Shown: one piece after another, positions 53,458-62,586 of the stretch
How positions within the stretch are numbered: position 1 is the first letter of the stretch
How the letters are laid out: each line of letters starts with the position of its first letter
From: Thermococcus radiotolerans
Lineage (GTDB): Archaea; Methanobacteriota_B; Thermococci; Thermococcales; Thermococcaceae
Assembly: GCF_002214565.1 (NCBI RefSeq)
Contig: NZ_CP015106.1
Location: 682,001-746,000, forward strand
Direction of reading: 5' to 3'
DNA length: 64,000 nt
Translations under genes and position numbers: made by a program
The notes under the pieces: generated by a model
What the model was told of the DNA's origin: nothing
Database searches by the model: none
Seen by the model: the letters and a program-made list of their open reading frames with translations, nothing else

Positions 53458-55338
53458 ATGAGAATGCTTCTGATACACAGCGACTATTTGGAATACGAGG
53501 TAAAAGACAAGGCCCTTAAGAGCCCCGAGCCGATAAGCGAGGAGCAGAAGAAGGGCAGGCTTGAGGAGGTTCTGGCGGTTTTCATGAGCGTTGAGAAGGC
53601 CGACGAGACCAACCCGGAGGAGGTCGTTGAGAAGGCCGTTGCCGAGATTAAGGACGTTGCATCGCAGGTTAAGGCCGACAGGATATTCGTTTACCCATTC
53701 GCACACCTCAGCAGCGAACTTGCGAAACCTGACGTGGCGCTGAAGGTTCTCCAGAGGATCGAGGAGAGGCTGAGGGAGGAGGGCTTCGAAGTCAAGCGCG
53801 CCCCCTTCGGCTACTACAAGGCCTTCAGGCTGAGCTGCAAGGGACACCCCCTGGCCGAGCTCAGCAGGACGATAGTCCCAAGCGGCGAGGCGGTCAGCAA
53901 GGAGGAGCGCAACATAGCCCTCGAGAAGGAGGAGGAGCTCAAGAGCTACTGGTACATACTCACACCCGAGGGAGAGCTCGTTGAGGTCGAGAAGTTCGAT
54001 TTCACAGGGCACGAAAACCTCAGGAAGTTCGCCAACTACGAGATAAGCAAGAGCAGGGTGGCGGAGAGGGAGCCGCCGCACGTCAGGATAATGCTCGACC
54101 AGGAGCTGGTTGACTACGAGCCGGGAAGCGACCCCGGAAACCTCAGGTACTACCCGAAGGGCAGGCTCATCAAGGGTCTCCTTGAGCAGTACGTCACCGA
54201 GAAGGTCATAGAGTACGGCGCCATGGAGGTCGAGACCCCGATTATGTACGACTTCGAACACCCGGCGCTCGAGAAGTACCTGAACAGGTTCCCGGCGAGA
54301 CAGTACGTGGTTAAAAGCGGCGACAAGAAGTTCTTCCTCAGGTTTGCGGCCTGCTTCGGCCAGTTCCTCATCAAGAAGGACGCCACGATAAGCTACCGCA
54401 ACCTGCCGCTCAGAATGTACGAGCTGACGAGATACTCGTTCAGGCGCGAGAAGAGCGGAGAGCTCTCCGGCCTCAGGAGGCTCAGGGCCTTCACGATGCC
54501 GGATATGCACACCGTGGCTAAAGACCTCAAGCAGGCCATGGACGAGTTCAAGAAACAGTACAAGCTCAGCATGGAGGTTCTCAGGGGAGTTGGCCTCACC
54601 CCAGACGACTACGAGGTTGCCATAAGGTTCACCGAGGACTTCTGGAAGGAGAACAGGGACTTCATCATCGAGCTGGCGAACATAATAGGTAAGCCGGTCC
54701 TCATCGAGATGTGGAAGCAGAGGTTCTTCTACTTCATACTCAAGTTCGAGTTCAACTTCGTGGACAACCTCGACAAGGCTGCAGCCCTGAGCACCGTCCA
54801 GATCGACGTCGAGAACGCAGAGCGCTTCAGCATAACGTACTACGACGAGGAAGGAAAGGAGCGCTACCCGCTCATCCTCCACTGCTCGCCCAGCGGTGCA
54901 ATCGAGCGCGTTATGTACGCAATCCTCGAGAAGCAGGCCAAGCTCCAGGCGAAGGGCGTAAAGCCGATGTTCCCGCTCTGGCTCAGCCCGATACAGGTCA
55001 GGGTAATCCCGGTCAGCGACGAGGTTCTCGACTACGCGCTCTACGTTGCAGGAAAGCTGGAGGGTGCGAGGATACGTGTCGACGTTGACGACACAGGAGA
55101 TAGGCTCAACAAGAAGATAAGGAAGGCGGAGAAGGAGTGGATACCGTACGTCATCGTCGTCGGCAGGAACGAGAAGGAGCAGGGCACCGTAACCGTCAGG
55201 AGGAGGAGCGACGGAACGCAGGTAGAGATGCAGCTCGAGGACCTCATCCGGGAGATAAAGGGCCAGACCGAGGGCTTCCCCTACAGGCCGAGACCCCTGC
55301 CGTTACTCCTCAGCAGGCGCCCCAAGTTCAGGGGCTGA
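53458..55338 (+). CDS. thrS: Threonyl-tRNA synthetase, archaeal type
   Basis: A 626-residue class II synthetase. The N-terminal 140 residues ([19 protein letters not shown]) form the D-aminoacyl-tRNA deacylase-like editing domain found only in archaeal ThrRS, which removes serine. The catalytic core has motif 2 (around [17 protein letters not shown]) and zinc ligands in AACFGQF, MPDMHT and [13 protein letters not shown]. The C-terminal anticodon domain starts near [16 protein letters not shown] 53458 follows GGTGGTGG, and the TATA box GAATTTATAAAGG (53395-53407) is in place. Eleven bases overlap the convergent gene. Confidence 0.97.
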   Translation: MRMLLIHSDYLEYEVKDKALKSPEPISEEQKKGRLEEVLAVFMSVEKADETNPEEVVEKAVAEIKDVASQVKADRIFVYPFAHLSSELAKPDVALKVLQRIEERLREEGFEVKRAPFGYYKAFRLSCKGHPLAELSRTIVPSGEAVSKEERNIALEKEEELKSYWYILTPEGELVEVEKFDFTGHENLRKFANYEISKSRVAEREPPHVRIMLDQELVDYEPGSDPGNLRYYPKGRLIKGLLEQYVTEKVIEYGAMEVETPIMYDFEHPALEKYLNRFPARQYVVKSGDKKFFLRFAACFGQFLIKKDATISYRNLPLRMYELTRYSFRREKSGELSGLRRLRAFTMPDMHTVAKDLKQAMDEFKKQYKLSMEVLRGVGLTPDDYEVAIRFTEDFWKENRDFIIELANIIGKPVLIEMWKQRFFYFILKFEFNFVDNLDKAAALSTVQIDVENAERFSITYYDEEGKERYPLILHCSPSGAIERVMYAILEKQAKLQAKGVKPMFPLWLSPIQVRVIPVSDEVLDYALYVAGKLEGARIRVDVDDTGDRLNKKIRKAEKEWIPYVIVVGRNEKEQGTVTVRRRSDGTQVEMQLEDLIREIKGQTEGFPYRPRPLPLLLSRRPKFRG

Positions 55339-56062
55339 TTTTTCTTACCCTCAACTTTTCCATTCCCTTCCTCTTTGTAACACGGAAGGAATACATCTCA
55401 GGTTCAAAATCCTCGTAAGGTGCGGATATAAGGTACAACGCTTCTTTGAGTCCCTTTTCTTCCAGCCACGATTTGGCGAGGATCACGTAGTCACTTATCC
55501 CGGAAACCCACGCCACAAAGCGGGTTGAGACGACGTCTCTGTTCAGGGCCAATACCAAGATGGAGTCCGGGAGCTGGCGGGTTCTGGACGCTAGGGTCTG
55601 GTTCAGGAGTTTTAGAGTGTTTTCCTCGCCAAGGAGCAATGAGACCCCATCTAGTGTGTAAACCAAGCGGAAAACAGGCCTATATCTAACCAGTTCCCGA
55701 AGGTAAACGTCATATATCCTGTCGATTTTGGGGTTGAGGGTCTCGGGCTCAACTTTGTCCAAGTAGAAGACGTTCGGGAGTGACTCCTTTGAACCGTATC
55801 TCGTGCCGAATAGGTCTATTACAGCGACATTTCCGTCGTGAAGTGCCTTCTCCATATCAAAACCAACGGTACCGGTCTTTCGTATTAACGACCTGATGGG
55901 TCCCGCATAGTTGGATACAATGCCTACACTACCATTCTCAACCGCGTGCTTGAGAAGAAGGAGCGGTATCCTCCATGCGGAAGAATAAGCGTCGTAGATA
56001 ATGCTGACGGTAGAACCGGGGAGGTATTCCTCCCGGAAGAGGTCTATGACGTTCATCTCCAT
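55328..56062 (-). CDS. Degenerate RecA/KaiC-fold protein without Walker A
   Basis: A 244-residue protein with the layout of archaeal KaiC/RadA-like ATPases. The start resembles a RecA core ([34 protein letters not shown]), then [10 protein letters not shown] as an apparent Walker B-like strand, and LRELVRYRP with [14 protein letters not shown]. However, the glycine-lysine P-loop is replaced by [10 protein letters not shown], so ATP hydrolysis is unlikely. It may act as a structural or regulatory partner of a full ATPase (inference). ATG 56062 follows GGGGGGAAGG; ATG 56056 is an alternative. It lies 45 bases after the TBP-interacting protein gene. Confidence 0.68.
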   Translation of the reverse strand: MEMNVIDLFREEYLPGSTVSIIYDAYSSAWRIPLLLLKHAVENGSVGIVSNYAGPIRSLIRKTGTVGFDMEKALHDGNVAVIDLFGTRYGSKESLPNVFYLDKVEPETLNPKIDRIYDVYLRELVRYRPVFRLVYTLDGVSLLLGEENTLKLLNQTLASRTRQLPDSILVLALNRDVVSTRFVAWVSGISDYVILAKSWLEEKGLKEALYLISAPYEDFEPEMYSFRVTKRKGMEKLRVRKISP

Positions 56063-56107
56063 TCGCCTTCCCCCCATAAAGTTGAGGGGAAGTCATCACA
56101 AAGTACG

Positions 56108-56785
56108 TCATGCCCCTCTCATACCAGCCATTATCTCGTTGAGGAAGTCCCTGCCTTCATCGCTGAACTCCTTCATGGGAACCTCCTTGCCGTACTTGTC
56201 GTAGACCTTGCCGTCCCTGAAGTTTATCTCAAAGACCTCGTAGCGCTCCTCGCTCTTCTCGTGGTGCTTTATGCCGTGCCCCTTGAGGTGCCTCTCGAGG
56301 CTCTCGACGTCAACGTACTTCCCGCACTTCTCGCATTTGTAGAACTGCCAGAAGATGTAATCCTGGCCGGCGAGCATGTTGTTCTTGATGTGGTTGATGA
56401 AGGCCCCTCCGAGGTACTCGTAGAAGTCCTCCTGGATGAGGTTATCCCCGTCCTCGACGACCTTGAAGCCGCTCCAGACTATGTGGTCGTTTATGTCCGC
56501 GAGGGTCGCCTTAAGGTAGCGGTAGGTCAGTATGAAGACGCCATTGTGGACGAAGAAAACGCTCTTGTCGGGTATGGCGATTATCCTGATTCCCTCGCCG
56601 CTCCCGTTTTCGGCCATCTTCTCGGCATGCTCCCTGTTGTCAGCGACCTCTATCGTGACCCGGACGTTGCTCTTCTTGTGAAGTCCGATTATCTTTCCAC
56701 CGTTTATCTCCCAGTGATAGTCATCCAGATATCTCACCTGGGCATAGACCTTCTTGATTCTCGGGCTCAGCTCACCGTAGGCCAT
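56108..56785 (-). CDS. Probable TBP-interacting protein (TIP26-like)
   Basis: A 225-residue protein (about 26 kDa) resembling, from memory, the Thermococcus TBP-interacting protein TIP26, which binds TATA-binding protein and blocks DNA binding. The first half is alpha/beta with [17 protein letters not shown]. Near residue 150 a C2H2-like segment appears ([20 protein letters not shown]), and the end is helical. The identification rests on the N-terminus ([14 protein letters not shown]) and size, so treat it as probable. A GGTGGTG ribosome site precedes the ATG; TATA boxes lie at about 56817-56827 on the minus strand. Confidence 0.62.
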   Translation of the reverse strand: MAYGELSPRIKKVYAQVRYLDDYHWEINGGKIIGLHKKSNVRVTIEVADNREHAEKMAENGSGEGIRIIAIPDKSVFFVHNGVFILTYRYLKATLADINDHIVWSGFKVVEDGDNLIQEDFYEYLGGAFINHIKNNMLAGQDYIFWQFYKCEKCGKYVDVESLERHLKGHGIKHHEKSEERYEVFEINFRDGKVYDKYGKEVPMKEFSDEGRDFLNEIMAGMRGA

Positions 56786-56885
56786 TAATCACCACCGTGA
56801 GAAAATCGCCCCCAACGTTAATAAGCTTTAGCGGAAAATTTTAAAAAGGGTCGTTCCGGCAGTGGCTGGCTCCGATGATGGAAAG

Positions 56886-57686
56886 CTACCTTCCAAAGCG
56901 CCTCTGCCTCTTCTGGTACTCGCGAATGATTCTGAGGAAGTCTATCTTCCTGAACTCGGGGAAGTAAACGTCAACGAAGAAAAGCTCGCTGTAGGCGATT
57001 TGATACAGGAGGAAGTTGCTTATCCTCTCCTCCCCACCGGTTCTTATAACGATGTCCGGGTCGGGCATGTTCGGATAGTACAGGTACTCCTTTATGAGGT
57101 CCTCATCAACGTCCTCAGGCTTTACCTTTCCGGCCAAGGCGTCCCTCACTATGTCCCTCACGGCGTCGGCTATCTCGCTCCTCCCCCCGTAGGCGAGGGC
57201 TATGTTGAGGGTGTAGTTGCTGTACTTCCTCGTGGCTTTCTCGGCCTCCTCAGCGGCTTTCCTGACGTTTTCGGGCAGGAGCTCCCTCCTCCCCAGGACG
57301 TTCACCCGGATCCCGTACTTGTGAACCCTCTCGTCCTCGAGGAGCTCCTTGAACTTCTCCTCGAAGAGGTTCATGAGGGCGTTTACCTCCTCGGGGGTTC
57401 TCTTGAAGTTCTCGGTGGAGAAGGCGTAAACGGTGAGCGTCCTTATGCCGAGCTCGCGGCACCACTCGAGTATCTCCTCAAGCTTCTGGGAGCCGAAGAG
57501 GTGCCCGTACCACGGGGGTTTCTCCAGCTTCCGCGCCCATCTCCTGTTCCCGTCCATTATGATGGCCACATGCTTTGGGATGCGGCCCCCCTTAACCTTG
57601 TCCAGAAGGTAGCCTTCGTAGACATCGTAAACGGGCTTGAATAAAATGTGGGGAACGTGGGAAAGGAGACGGGAAATCATGACCAT
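56886..57686 (-). CDS. uppS: Cis-prenyltransferase (undecaprenyl/polyprenyl diphosphate synthase type)
   Basis: A 266-residue Z-type prenyltransferase that adds isopentenyl units to make the long polyprenyl carrier used for glycan transfer (in archaea, dolichol-type). The catalytic stretch HVAIIMDGNRRWAR with the essential Asp, TVYAFSTENFKR, and the late RTGGEERISNFLLYQ and ELFF motifs are all present. It begins one base inside the stop of the preceding gene (TGATG); ATG 57680 is an alternative. The product could serve the glycosyltransferases in this window (inference). Confidence 0.95.
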   Translation of the reverse strand: MVMISRLLSHVPHILFKPVYDVYEGYLLDKVKGGRIPKHVAIIMDGNRRWARKLEKPPWYGHLFGSQKLEEILEWCRELGIRTLTVYAFSTENFKRTPEEVNALMNLFEEKFKELLEDERVHKYGIRVNVLGRRELLPENVRKAAEEAEKATRKYSNYTLNIALAYGGRSEIADAVRDIVRDALAGKVKPEDVDEDLIKEYLYYPNMPDPDIVIRTGGEERISNFLLYQIAYSELFFVDVYFPEFRKIDFLRIIREYQKRQRRFGR

Positions 57687-58210
57687 CACTCAATCTTCTT
57701 CCTGCTGGAGAGGTGCATCTCGGCAAGCTCTATGTAAATCTCGGCGTTCTTCTTGGTCCACTCGATTTCCTCCTCGCTGAGCTGCCTGACGACCTTGCCG
57801 GGAACGCCGACGACTAGGCTGTAGTCCGGTATCTCCTTGCCGGGCGGAACGAGCGCCCCAGCGCCGATTACGACGTGCTTGCCTATCTTGGCCCCGTCGA
57901 GTATGACGGCACCCATTCCGATGATGGTGTAGTCGCCTATCTCCGCACCGTGAACGACGGCGTTGTGACCGATGGTGACGTACTTGCCTATTACCGTGGG
58001 CTGTCCGTGGGAGGTGTGTATGCTGACGTTATCCTGGACGTTCGAACCTTCGCCCACGTAAATCTGCTCTATGTCCCCCCTCAGAACCGCCGACGGCCAG
58101 ACACTTGTCTTCGCCTCGAGGACGACATCGCCTATGACCGAGGCGGTCTCATCGATGAAAGCGGTCTCGTGAATTTTAGGCTTCTTTCCGGCCAACTCAT
58201 AAATCGCCAT
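57686..58210 (-). CDS. Gamma-carbonic anhydrase-like hexapeptide protein
   Basis: A 174-residue left-handed beta-helix protein with hexapeptide repeats (SVIGDV, SVWPSA, VLRGDI, VTIGHN, TIIGMG) and metal-binding His in IHTSHGQPT and IGHNAVVHG. It resembles gamma carbonic anhydrases and related acyltransferases (PaaY/YrdA). Pyrococcus members bind zinc, but catalysis is not certain here. ATG 58210 follows GGTGAT; the TATA box AGGTTTATAAGC (minus strand, about 58243-58254) is close to that of the divergent hjc gene. Confidence 0.9.
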   Translation of the reverse strand: MAIYELAGKKPKIHETAFIDETASVIGDVVLEAKTSVWPSAVLRGDIEQIYVGEGSNVQDNVSIHTSHGQPTVIGKYVTIGHNAVVHGAEIGDYTIIGMGAVILDGAKIGKHVVIGAGALVPPGKEIPDYSLVVGVPGKVVRQLSEEEIEWTKKNAEIYIELAEMHLSSRKKIE

Positions 58211-58281
58211 GTCCATCACCGGCCTTAACTCCTCGACATAGCTTATAAACCTAACCGGACAATATAGGATGAGGGAGTGCA

Positions 58282-58683
58282 ATGAAGTACAGAAGGGGTG
58301 CCAGCGCTGAAAGGGAGCTTATAAAGATGCTCGAAAAGGCCGGTTTCGCGGTGGTGCGCTCCGCTGGGAGCAAGAAGGTTGACATCGTGGCCGGCAACGG
58401 AAAGGTCCACCTCTGCATAGAGGTGAAGAGCACCAGGAGCGAGAGGCTATACTTCAGCAGTGAGGATTACGAGAAGCTCGTCTCCTTTGCCGGAAAGTTC
58501 GGGGCAAAGCCTGTTATAGCGGTCAAGTTCGTGAACAACGGCTGGCGCTTCTTCCTCCCGGAGAGCCTCGAAAAAAGTGGCAAAAACTATAAGGTGGGCC
58601 TGCAAACAAAGAACTATCTTACCTTCGACGAAGTTATCGGGAGGCAGAGGTCCCTCGAAGGGGTGGTAAAGGGTGAAGTTTAA
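58282..58683 (+). CDS. hjc: Holliday junction resolvase Hjc
   Basis: A 133-residue endonuclease that cuts four-way DNA junctions during recombinational repair. The fold is of the PD-(D/E)xK type: RRGASAERELIKMLEKAG (Glu), SKKVDIVAGNG (Asp) and CIEVKSTRS (Glu and Lys), in the order expected. GAGGGAG precedes ATG 58282. Its 3' end overlaps the start of the following surface protein gene by 11 bases. Confidence 0.96.
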   Translation: MKYRRGASAERELIKMLEKAGFAVVRSAGSKKVDIVAGNGKVHLCIEVKSTRSERLYFSSEDYEKLVSFAGKFGAKPVIAVKFVNNGWRFFLPESLEKSGKNYKVGLQTKNYLTFDEVIGRQRSLEGVVKGEV

Positions 58684-60199
58684 GGGCATGCTGCTGATAA
58701 TCCTGCTGGTTCCGATTCTTCTTCCGCACGTGAGCGCCCAGTCACCGCTCGTAATAGTCCCGCTCAACGATGAGTTCACGGGTGTTCCAGGGGACACTAT
58801 AATAATCCCGTTCCAGCTCAGAAACCTGGGGAATCAGACTGTGTCGAACGTCACGGTGTACGTTACTGGCCCAACTGAGGGCTTTCTCTACGGGAGCAAG
58901 GTAATAAGGGAACCCATAGGCCCAAACGAAACGATTCAGGACACAATCTCCGTCAAAATACTCAACCTTGACCCCGGAAGGTACAACCTGACCCTCGTGG
59001 CGAGGGTCGGCTCCAGCTACTCCGAGGCCCAGATAACTGTCAGCGTTAAAACCCTCGTGGACTACGCACTCAGCATTGACGTCAACGACGAGTACACCTA
59101 CGGCAGCAACGTCACTGTGAGACTGAAGATGACCTCCCAGGCGAACGGCGTTATCATAGGCCGGCTTGGGTACACGCTCACCCGCGATGGCAACGTTCTG
59201 GAAACGTTCGTCACCACGATATACCTCCGGCCGGGTGAGAGCTGGATAAAGGACGTAAAGCTCACGACGCCCAGGGTCGGCGATTACTCCGTGTACTTCT
59301 GGGCAAACTTCAGCGGGAGGTTCAAGAGCAAGACGACAACGTTCCGGGTGTACCAGAGAAACCTGAGGTACGATGCATACTTCAAGGACGGGGCCATATA
59401 CGTCCACGTTTACGACGAGAACGGTCAGGGCGTTCCGGACATCTCCGTGAAGATAAACGGGATACCCTTCAAAACCGACGACGAAGGAACCGTTTCGTAC
59501 CTCGTGGACAAGCCGGGAACCTACGAGGTCATCCTGAACCTCGACGGAAAGATAGTGACGACCTTCGTTGAGGTTAGAAAGCTATTCCTAAGCGCCGCCC
59601 AGGAGAACGAGACGCTCCTCGTGAGGGTCGTGGATTCCACAGGAAAACCCGTCTCCAACATAACGGTCACCGCCTCTGGGCCCCTCGGCAAGGACTACTC
59701 GACCACGAACGCCTCCGGCCTGGCTGAGGTTGACCTCAAAAAGATCGGCTACGGGACGATAATGCTCCGCGCGGAGAGCAGCAGGTACATAGGCGGCGAG
59801 GCCAGCGTGAAGGTAACGCAGCCGGTCACTCCAACCCCGACACCAACGACGACCACGACGCCCCCACTGACCACTACCACCACCCCGACAAAGCCTCCGA
59901 GGAACTACGGCCCGCTGGCGGCCATACTCCTGATTGCTGGCGTAATCCTGGCCGGAACCTCGTATGTGGCATTCTTCAGACCGATAGTCCAGGAGGAGAT
60001 GCTCGACAGGTACTACTTCGTCAAGGTGAAGGCGCCCAGGCTGAAGGGCGTTGATAACTTCAGGTTCGAGAAGGGCGTCAACGCAATAGAGGTCAAGGCA
60101 ACCAAGGGCAAGGCCGAGATAGGTGACGGAACCGTTGTGTGGGAGATCGACCATCTGGAGCCGGAGGAGGAGGCCTACCTGCAGGTCATCCTCGGCTGA
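58673..60199 (+). CDS. Cell-surface protein with Ig-like domains, membrane helix and cytoplasmic tail
   Basis: A 508-residue envelope protein. The N-terminal signal (MLLIILLVPILLPHVSA) is followed by beta-sandwich repeats (QNxGN-type NEW3/CARDB-like stretches LRNLGNQTVSNVTV, then Ig-like domains such as VHVYDENGQGVPDISVKINGI and VVDSTGKPVSNITV), with several sequons. A short Pro/Thr linker (about 388-412) precedes a single helix (LAAILLIAGVILAGTSYVAFF) and about 75 residues inside the cell. The start is GTG 58673 within hjc; ATG 58688 is an alternative. Its role, adhesion or signalling, is unknown. Co-transcription with hjc is probable. Confidence 0.82.
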   Translation: MKFKGMLLIILLVPILLPHVSAQSPLVIVPLNDEFTGVPGDTIIIPFQLRNLGNQTVSNVTVYVTGPTEGFLYGSKVIREPIGPNETIQDTISVKILNLDPGRYNLTLVARVGSSYSEAQITVSVKTLVDYALSIDVNDEYTYGSNVTVRLKMTSQANGVIIGRLGYTLTRDGNVLETFVTTIYLRPGESWIKDVKLTTPRVGDYSVYFWANFSGRFKSKTTTFRVYQRNLRYDAYFKDGAIYVHVYDENGQGVPDISVKINGIPFKTDDEGTVSYLVDKPGTYEVILNLDGKIVTTFVEVRKLFLSAAQENETLLVRVVDSTGKPVSNITVTASGPLGKDYSTTNASGLAEVDLKKIGYGTIMLRAESSRYIGGEASVKVTQPVTPTPTPTTTTTPPLTTTTTPTKPPRNYGPLAAILLIAGVILAGTSYVAFFRPIVQEEMLDRYYFVKVKAPRLKGVDNFRFEKGVNAIEVKATKGKAEIGDGTVVWEIDHLEPEEEAYLQVILG

Positions 60200-60272
60200 A
60201 TCCCTTTTCTTTCGTAAACCTTATTAACACGGGCGGATACATTCAGATGGAAATCTAAAGGAGGCGAAAGCC

Positions 60273-61310
60273 ATGGTGGACATTGAACTGCTCAGGAAAA
60301 TTGTGGAGGCGCCGGGAGTTTCCGGCTACGAGTTCCTTGGAATAAGGGACGTCGTTTTTGAGGCCCTGAAGGACCACGTGGACGAGATATACGTTGACAA
60401 GCTCGGCAACGTCATCGCCCACAAGAAGGGCAACGGGCCGAGGATAATGATCGCGGCCCACATGGACAAGATAGGCGTCATGGTCAACCACATAGACAAG
60501 GAGGGCTACCTCCACGTAGTCTCCGTTGGAGGCGTTGACCCCAGAACCCTAGTCGCCCAGAGGATAAGGTTCTTCACCGAGAAGGGCGAGCGCTACGGCG
60601 TCGTCGGCCACATACCGCCGCACCTCCAGAAGCCGGAGGACAGGAAGAAGGCCGCCGACTGGGACACCATCGTTGTGGACGTCGGCGCTGACAGCAAGGA
60701 GGAAGCCGAAGAGATGGGCTTCCGCGTTGGAACCGTCGGTGAGTTCGCTCCAGCGTTCGTCCAGCTCAACGAGAACAGGATTGCGACGCCATACCTCGAC
60801 GACCGCGTTTGCCTCTACGCCATGATAGAGGCCGCTAGGGCCATTGAGAGCCACGAGGCGGACATCTACTTCGTTGCCTCCGTGCAGGAGGAGGTCGGCC
60901 TGAGGGGCGCTAGAGTTGCCAGCTACGCCATAGACCCCGAGATAGGCATAGCCATGGACGTCACCTTCGCCAAGCAGGTCGGCGACAAGGGCAAGATAGT
61001 TCCGAAGCTCGGCGGCGGCCCGGTCATGGACGTCGGTCCAAACATCAACCCCAAGGTTCGCGCCTTTGCCGACGAGGTTGCCAGGAAGTACGGCATAGAG
61101 CTCCAAGTCGAGGCCAGCCCGAGGCCGACCGGAACCGACGCCAACATAATGCAGATCAACCGCGAGGGCGTTGCGACGGCCGTTCTCAGCATACCGATAC
61201 GCTACATGCACAGCCAGGTCGAGACCGCCGACTTGAGGGACATAGACAAGACCATCGAGTTCGCCAAGCACTTCCTCGAGGAGCTTCGCGAGATGGATCT
61301 CACCCCGTGA
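60273..61310 (+). CDS. M42 family aminopeptidase (TET-type)
   Basis: A 345-residue metallo-aminopeptidase of the tetrahedral TET family, a dodecamer with dinuclear Zn or Co that trims peptides released by proteolysis. Metal and catalytic residues lie in [25 protein letters not shown] (catalytic Glu pair) and AMDVTFAK, with a final HSQVE. A PDZ-like insertion domain sits near residues 75-165. Whether it prefers leucine, glutamate or lysine ends is not readable. GGAGGCG precedes the ATG. Confidence 0.95.
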   Translation: MVDIELLRKIVEAPGVSGYEFLGIRDVVFEALKDHVDEIYVDKLGNVIAHKKGNGPRIMIAAHMDKIGVMVNHIDKEGYLHVVSVGGVDPRTLVAQRIRFFTEKGERYGVVGHIPPHLQKPEDRKKAADWDTIVVDVGADSKEEAEEMGFRVGTVGEFAPAFVQLNENRIATPYLDDRVCLYAMIEAARAIESHEADIYFVASVQEEVGLRGARVASYAIDPEIGIAMDVTFAKQVGDKGKIVPKLGGGPVMDVGPNINPKVRAFADEVARKYGIELQVEASPRPTGTDANIMQINREGVATAVLSIPIRYMHSQVETADLRDIDKTIEFAKHFLEELREMDLTP

Positions 61311-61333
61311 GGTCTCTTCTCTTCTTCCTTTGG

Positions 61334-61480
61334 AAAGGTTTATCTCCCCCAAGGCGAATTAGATAACGGTGGAAGGCGTGAGGGCAGAGCCTATACCGGG
61401 CCGATTCCCGCCTTCGATTGGGGGTTCCCGCAGTCCGTACACGCGCCGGGTGAAGCCCGAGCTTAGGAGGGGAGCCGGGG
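61334..61480 (+). promoter_or_regulatory. Promoter and GC-rich structured leader of the archaemetzincin gene
   Basis: A TATA box AAAGGTTTATCTCC (61334-61347) predicts a transcript start near 61370, leaving about 110 leader bases. These can fold: GGCGTG (61375-61380) with CGCGCC (61442-61447), CGGG (61397-61400) with CCCG (61427-61430), and ATTCCC (61404-61409) with GGGGGT (61420-61425) around a 10-base loop. A competing hairpin CGGG-TGAAG-CCCG lies at 61447-61459. The ribosome site AGGAGGGG (about 61466-61473) follows. It may be a regulatory leader or a small RNA. Confidence 0.45.
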
Positions 61481-62035
61481 ATGATACTCCTCGTACCCAT
61501 CGGAAGGATTGATGGGCGGGTGATTGAGGCGGTGAGGGAGTTCGTCGGTTCTTACTACACCTCCCTAGGCCTCCCCGTCGCGGTGAGTGATGCCCTTCCC
61601 GAGGACCTGTTCTCCGACGCTTACAACCCCCTGAGACGCCAGTACCTTGGGAGGAGGTTCCTGCCCGCGCTCTCCGAAGTGGGAAGGAAGAGGAGAGCGC
61701 GCGCCGTCCTCGGGATAACCAATCTCGACCTCTACGAGGAGGGATTGAACTTCATTTTTGGACTCGCACATTCTGGACTCGGGGCGGCGGTTATCTCGAC
61801 GTTCAGGCTCAGGCCAGAATTCTACGGAGAGGCCCCGGACGAGAGGCTCTTCGTCGAGAGGACAATCAAGGAAGCCATGCACGAGCTGGGGCACGTTTTT
61901 GGCCTGGGACACTGCCCTGATGAGCGGTGCGTCATGCACTTCTCAAACTCCATAGTTGACACGGACATCAAGGAACCCGTTTACTGTCCCCCCTGTCTCA
62001 GGAGGCTTAAGAAAAACTTGGAGGTTGGGTTATGA
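61481..62035 (+). CDS. amzA: Archaemetzincin
   Basis: A 184-residue zinc metalloprotease of the archaemetzincin family. The extended zinc motif HELGHVFGLGHC is followed by a second Cys in DERCVMHFSNS (with the Met-turn) and a final CPPC, all diagnostic for the family and its structural second zinc. The physiological substrate is unknown. The ATG overlaps the leader end directly; the stop overlaps the next gene's start as ATGA. Confidence 0.95.
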   Translation: MILLVPIGRIDGRVIEAVREFVGSYYTSLGLPVAVSDALPEDLFSDAYNPLRRQYLGRRFLPALSEVGRKRRARAVLGITNLDLYEEGLNFIFGLAHSGLGAAVISTFRLRPEFYGEAPDERLFVERTIKEAMHELGHVFGLGHCPDERCVMHFSNSIVDTDIKEPVYCPPCLRRLKKNLEVGL

Positions 62036-62586
62036 TAGAGATTGAGGTTAAGGGGTACGCGAACGAGGCAGTGTTTGAGCGCGTTAGGGAGAACTTCAAG
62101 CTGATACGAAAGGAGTATCACGAGGACACCTACTTCAGGCATCCGTGCAGGGATTTCGCCGAAACCGATGAGGCCCTCAGGATAAGGATAAGACGCTTCA
62201 ACGGGCACTTCGAGGCGTTCCTCACTTACAAGGGGCCAAAGATAGACCAGAACTCGAAAACCCGAATGGAGATAGAGGTCCCGATAAGCGACCCCGACAA
62301 GCACACGGAGATACTCAGAAACCTGGGTTTCGAGGAGGTTCTCACCATAGAGAAGACCCGGGAAAAGTACTACGTGGACAAGGGTATCATAATAGACCTC
62401 GACGAGGTGAACGGTCTCGGAAAGTTCATTGAGATCGAGGCCCTAGCCGAGGGAGAAGAGGTCGTCGAGGAAACGGTAAAGATACTCCGTGAGATTCTGG
62501 AGTCCCTGGGAGTCGAGAGGTTCGAGAGACGCTCTTACCTGGAGCTAATGCTCGAAAGGGAGGTGGAGCATGGGGAGGCTGGATGA
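62032..62586 (+). CDS. CYTH-domain protein (class IV adenylate cyclase/triphosphatase-like)
   Basis: A 184-residue triphosphate tunnel protein. It begins IEIEVKGYAN with the E-x-E-x-K motif that gives the family name, and continues with RIRIRRFNG, LTYKGPK, RMEIEVPI and IDLDEVNGLGKFIEIE, the alternating charged strands forming the tunnel. Related proteins are CyaB adenylate cyclases and thiamine or inorganic triphosphatases. In archaea the activity is usually not known. It is coupled to amzA by an ATGA overlap and overlaps the next gene by 17 bases. Confidence 0.93.
   Translation: MIEIEVKGYANEAVFERVRENFKLIRKEYHEDTYFRHPCRDFAETDEALRIRIRRFNGHFEAFLTYKGPKIDQNSKTRMEIEVPISDPDKHTEILRNLGFEEVLTIEKTREKYYVDKGIIIDLDEVNGLGKFIEIEALAEGEEVVEETVKILREILESLGVERFERRSYLELMLEREVEHGEAG

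Noticed and set aside
53452-54882. Long open frame (476 codons) on the minus strand
   Set aside because: It lies wholly opposite thrS, has no ribosome site and its low-complexity composition mirrors the GC-biased third positions of thrS.
61404-61425. TTCGATT loop resembling a tRNA T-arm
   Set aside because: The flanking stem does not pair as a T-arm and no acceptor, D-arm or anticodon arm can be built around it.
61375-61447. H/ACA guide RNA reading of the archaemetzincin leader
   Set aside because: The only ACA (61439-61441) lies inside the internal loop rather than after the basal stem, and no K-turn is visible.
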